Assembly: GCF_032854445.1 (NCBI RefSeq)
Contig: NC_088300.1
Span: 1,428,001-1,488,000, forward strand
DNA: 60,000 bases
Direction: 5' to 3'
Source: Liolophura sinensis
Lineage: Eukaryota > Mollusca > Polyplacophora > Chitonida > Chitonidae
A program made the translations under genes and the position numbers. The first letter of the stretch is position 1, and every line of letters begins with the position of its first letter. Shown in pieces: positions 57,901-60,000 of this stretch. The notes under the pieces were generated by a model that had not been told where the DNA came from, did not search any database, and saw only the letters and a list, made by a program, of their open reading frames with translations.

Positions 57901-60000
57901 TTTGTTCTGTATTATTCCTAGAGTATCCTGATTTAATGATATGAGTGTAATGTCTGTTAGTAGGATTCCAGAGAGAAGATACTTATCAAAACAATTTGTA
58001 AATATATTATCAATTAATGTTACTGATCGAAATTTGTACTCTAGTTGGCTTTGTAATTTGGGAAGAAAGTAATTTGATTTCATTATTTCGAGAAAGTCTT
58101 TTGATGGGGCGTGATATTCAGTTTTGAAATGATCAGTATTAAAGCCCCCCCATTATAACAGTTTGTTTTGACTCTTTTTGGCGTTTTTCTACGATATATA
58201 ATATATGATTATTAAAATCATTGACATCTTTACTAGGTGATCTATATACACCACCTATAAGATATACGGACTTGTTGAATTGAATCTCTAAGAACAGACA
58301 TTCACAACAACCAGAGTCGCTGAGAGGTCCTCCCTTACTTTTTTGTAATGTCTGATGTAACATAGAGAGCGATGCCTTCACGTTGCAAAGAGAACATATT
58401 GTAGCCTGGAATTTCAAACAGGTCTTCAGTGGTTGAGTTAAGCCAACATTTTGAGAATCCAAGGAGAGAAAAGGGATAAGAGAGACTGTGAATAAAGGCA
58501 GCTTTTTCTGCGAAATGCTTGCTCAAGCTTCGAGCATTCAAATGAAAAAATGATAGATTGGTTGTCTAAATTTTGTAGCCGAGGTTCAGAATTAAAAGAA
58601 AATTGAGAAAAGTAAATCGATTCATGTGAATTGGCCTCAGTCCAGTGCGTTGTCTCATAGTCGTTATCGTCAGTTGGTATTGATATATGTTCAGTGGCAT
58701 TGAAATCAGTTGCATTAAAAAACATGCTATCTAACATCTCTAGATCATACTGACTTGGTTGATGGGAGGATGAAGTATTTGCTGCTGGGATATGTTTTTC
58801 ACCTGAAAATGGGAAGACTTATGACAGACTCAAGAATGAAAAGTTTCCACTAATATCAGTCCTTTGAGAAGAGTTTACAGGCGCATATAGTACTCATGTA
58901 AGTACTGTTTCTTAACGTATAAATGAACAAGATAAACCCAGAAACAGAAAAAAGGGATGAGTTCAAATTTAACATTTTCAATAAATGGATGAAATTTGTG
59001 TGCTCCTCAGTAGAGTGCTCTATAGTGAATAACAGCTGACTCATACTGAAATTTACAAGTTACTGACTTTAAACGGGATTTGTAAAGGTGAGGTTGCCGT
59101 CATGTGAAAGAGTAGCGTAAAGCGGCTCGGTATGAGAGGCCAAAAAAGAAAAAAAAGGAACTGTATTTTAGAAAGTATGCTACATTTGTACATGGTATGT
59201 ACAAAAATGATCTAAAAACTAAACACAATGAACAATATTTTAAATTCGTATTTACATAACAGCAATAGGTATAAGGGCTATTCTGCTGCAGCTCGTAATA
59301 GGCGAACACCGCCAGAATTCCATAAGAATATTACAGTACGTTTGTGTTATATATCAAAAACAAAACAAAACAAAACAATGTTTTAATTCTTTGTTCAATT
59401 TTTAAATCTGAAAATGATTTAAATAACTGAGAATATCGTAACATTTGCAAAAAAGTACGCATATCTTATTGCTTTTTTTCTATCTCCCGCCATTTAATTT
59501 TTCAGTACCCATGTTCAAGCAATGTACAATTGCCTTACCTATAACCAGAAAGGGCATGATTCCTACTATGTTTGAGAAAGGCAGGATCCTACTGGCGACC
59601 CCAAATCCCGCCAGGATTCCCAGTCCGGCCGCCAGAACACCGGCTGTCGACAGGAAGCCTTTAGTTGACACACAGTTTCCACCGGAAGTGACGATGCTGG
59701 CGTAGGTGATCATCAGAGTAAAGGTCAAACTGAACCACATGATGTCACCTCCCGAGTTTTCGGTCAGTTCGACGTTTAATGAGTCAGACACTGCATAAGC
59801 TAAATCTGTCAGCGTAGTATTTGTGGTCATAGCCGACATTTGACTTAGAAACTCTTCCTCCCATTGCCCAGAGAGAATAGTGTTTTGAGGGGTATCCTGG
59901 CGTAAATTGTACCGGAGCTTTAAATATTTTGCTGCGTACAGTGTACCATTGGTGTGACCTACTCCAGACAGGTATAACGACAGATCCACATTCTGTACGC
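53137..60000 (-). CDS. Patched domain-containing membrane protein, 3' part
   Basis: Three exons (60000-59539, 55337-55137, 54989-53137) join in frame through GT-AG introns, all phase 1, into 837 visible residues ending at a TGA. Family: Patched/Dispatched/NPC1-type RND transporters with a sterol-sensing domain, closest in style to PTCHD3-like and nematode PTR proteins. Visible order: extracellular loop (1-83), membrane spans about 84-103, 114-137, 141-163, 190-207 and 216-241, then GVGVDDAF at 154-161. A cytoplasmic low-complexity loop follows (about 259-426), then span 467-488, a second large extracellular loop, a group of C-terminal spans and GFSVDYSAH at 727-735. The expected role is sterol or lipid handling or Hedgehog-related transport; the substrate is unknown. 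The N-terminus lies beyond the window. No break is seen in the coding exons. Confidence 0.93.
54990..55136 (-). other. Intron (147 bp) of the Patched-domain gene
   Basis: Donor GTGAGA follows TACGCTG and the acceptor is CTCACAG. Phase 1. Without it the sterol-sensing domain would be interrupted by unrelated residues. Confidence 0.9.
55137..55337 (-). CDS. Patched-domain gene, penultimate exon
   Basis: 201 bases, phase 1 on both sides. Acceptor CACCTTCAG, donor GTGAGA. It encodes the conserved GVGVDDAFILMSGW segment and the following cytoplasmic and membrane-span-5 region of the sterol-sensing domain. The apparent ATG at 55398 lies in the upstream intron and is not the start. Confidence 0.92.
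55541..58740 (-). mobile_element. Jockey/CR1-type LINE, frame-broken
   Basis: Minus-strand order is that of a non-LTR retrotransposon ORF2. An apurinic-type endonuclease comes first (NARSLSKHFAEKAAF near 58540, LIGGVYRSPSKD near 58240). Reverse transcriptase follows, with NYRPISVL near 57100, CGVPQGSILGP near 56790-56757 and the catalytic FADDT at 56690-56677. Then come a C-terminal SKLNWTSHID segment (56440) and a YGTNISFFLLR segment (55960). At least five frame changes or stops separate these blocks, so it cannot encode a working enzyme. A short repeat tail (minus GAATAAATGAAATGAAAT) near 55541-55558 looks like the 3' end. No ORF1 was recognised; the 5' limit is uncertain and the clade is approximate. 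Confidence 0.88.
58741..59538. other. Intron sequence, no recognised element
   Basis: Could include the 5' untranslated part of the LINE, but no diagnostic sequence is visible. Contains AAAACAAAACAAAACAAAAC at about 59359. Confidence 0.45.
59539..60000 (-). CDS. Patched-domain gene, partial exon at window edge
   Basis: 462 bases visible, open to the window end. It encodes the end of the first extracellular loop, then membrane spans at visible residues 84-103, 114-137 and the start of 141-163, ending IMPFLVIG at the donor GTAAGG. The start codon of the gene is not here; the GTG at 59989 is internal. Confidence 0.92.

Larger units (their letters stand above)
55338..59538 (-). other. Large intron (4.2 kb) of the Patched-domain gene
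   Basis: Bounded by donor GTAAGG (after TTATAG) and acceptor CACCTTCAG. Most of it is a broken LINE. The 58741-59538 part, upstream on the minus strand, holds no recognised element apart from a TTTTG-repeat at about 59355-59380. Confidence 0.88.

Noticed and set aside
55532-59420. AAAATGATTT at 55532-55541 and 59411-59420 as the LINE's target-site duplication
   Set aside because: Ten AT-rich bases in AT-rich introns can match by chance, and the sequence next to the upstream copy does not look like a LINE 5' end.

Overview
The window reads as nuclear DNA of an invertebrate, most likely a mollusc and probably a bivalve. It has GT-AG introns and a Patched-domain gene. It also carries many copies of one tRNA-headed SINE whose 3' part matches what I remember of the MetaSINE group of bivalves. 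That organism call is inference from the repeats; no species can be named. Only one host gene is convincingly present. Almost everything else is repeat sequence or decayed mobile elements, and most long open frames are by-products of tandem repeats.

Layout. 1-3.8 kb: unannotated sequence, a degenerate repeat, an ATT-rich microsatellite and a 55-bp minisatellite (1840-3334). 3.8-12.2 kb: a segmental duplication (copy A 3821-6887, copy B 9402-12163). Copy A carries a full SINE with a 12-bp target-site duplication, and copy B preserves the empty site. Between the copies lie a 47-bp minisatellite and a terminal-inverted-repeat element. 12.2-20.4 kb: a second copy of that element, SINE pieces, one unexplained 177-codon frame and a 64-bp minisatellite. 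20.8-25.8 kb: two decayed fragments of a Mutator-like transposase-domain protein on the minus strand, a 450-bp direct repeat pair, and a fragment of a His-Me finger nuclease zinc-binding domain. 25.8-50.5 kb: one huge tandem array of an 82-bp unit, roughly 295 copies. 50.5-53 kb: unannotated sequence and a SINE cluster. 53.1-60 kb: the last three exons seen here of a Patched-domain protein on the minus strand, with a broken Jockey/CR1-type LINE in the large intron.

The most unusual object is the 82-bp array. The unit looks like a tRNA gene turned into a satellite. It has a D-arm/A-box-like block close to tRNA-Glu, a TTC-centred anticodon-loop-like block, a T-arm/B-box block, and then often a run of four or five T where a Pol III terminator would sit. 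A 12-14 bp internal duplication lengthens the region between anticodon-like and T-arm-like blocks. Higher-order repetition and a captured transposase fragment inside the array show repeated unequal exchange.

The Patched-domain gene is well supported. Three exons join in phase (all phase 1) into 837 visible residues covering the sterol-sensing region, a long low-complexity loop and the second membrane half. Its 5' end lies beyond base 60000.
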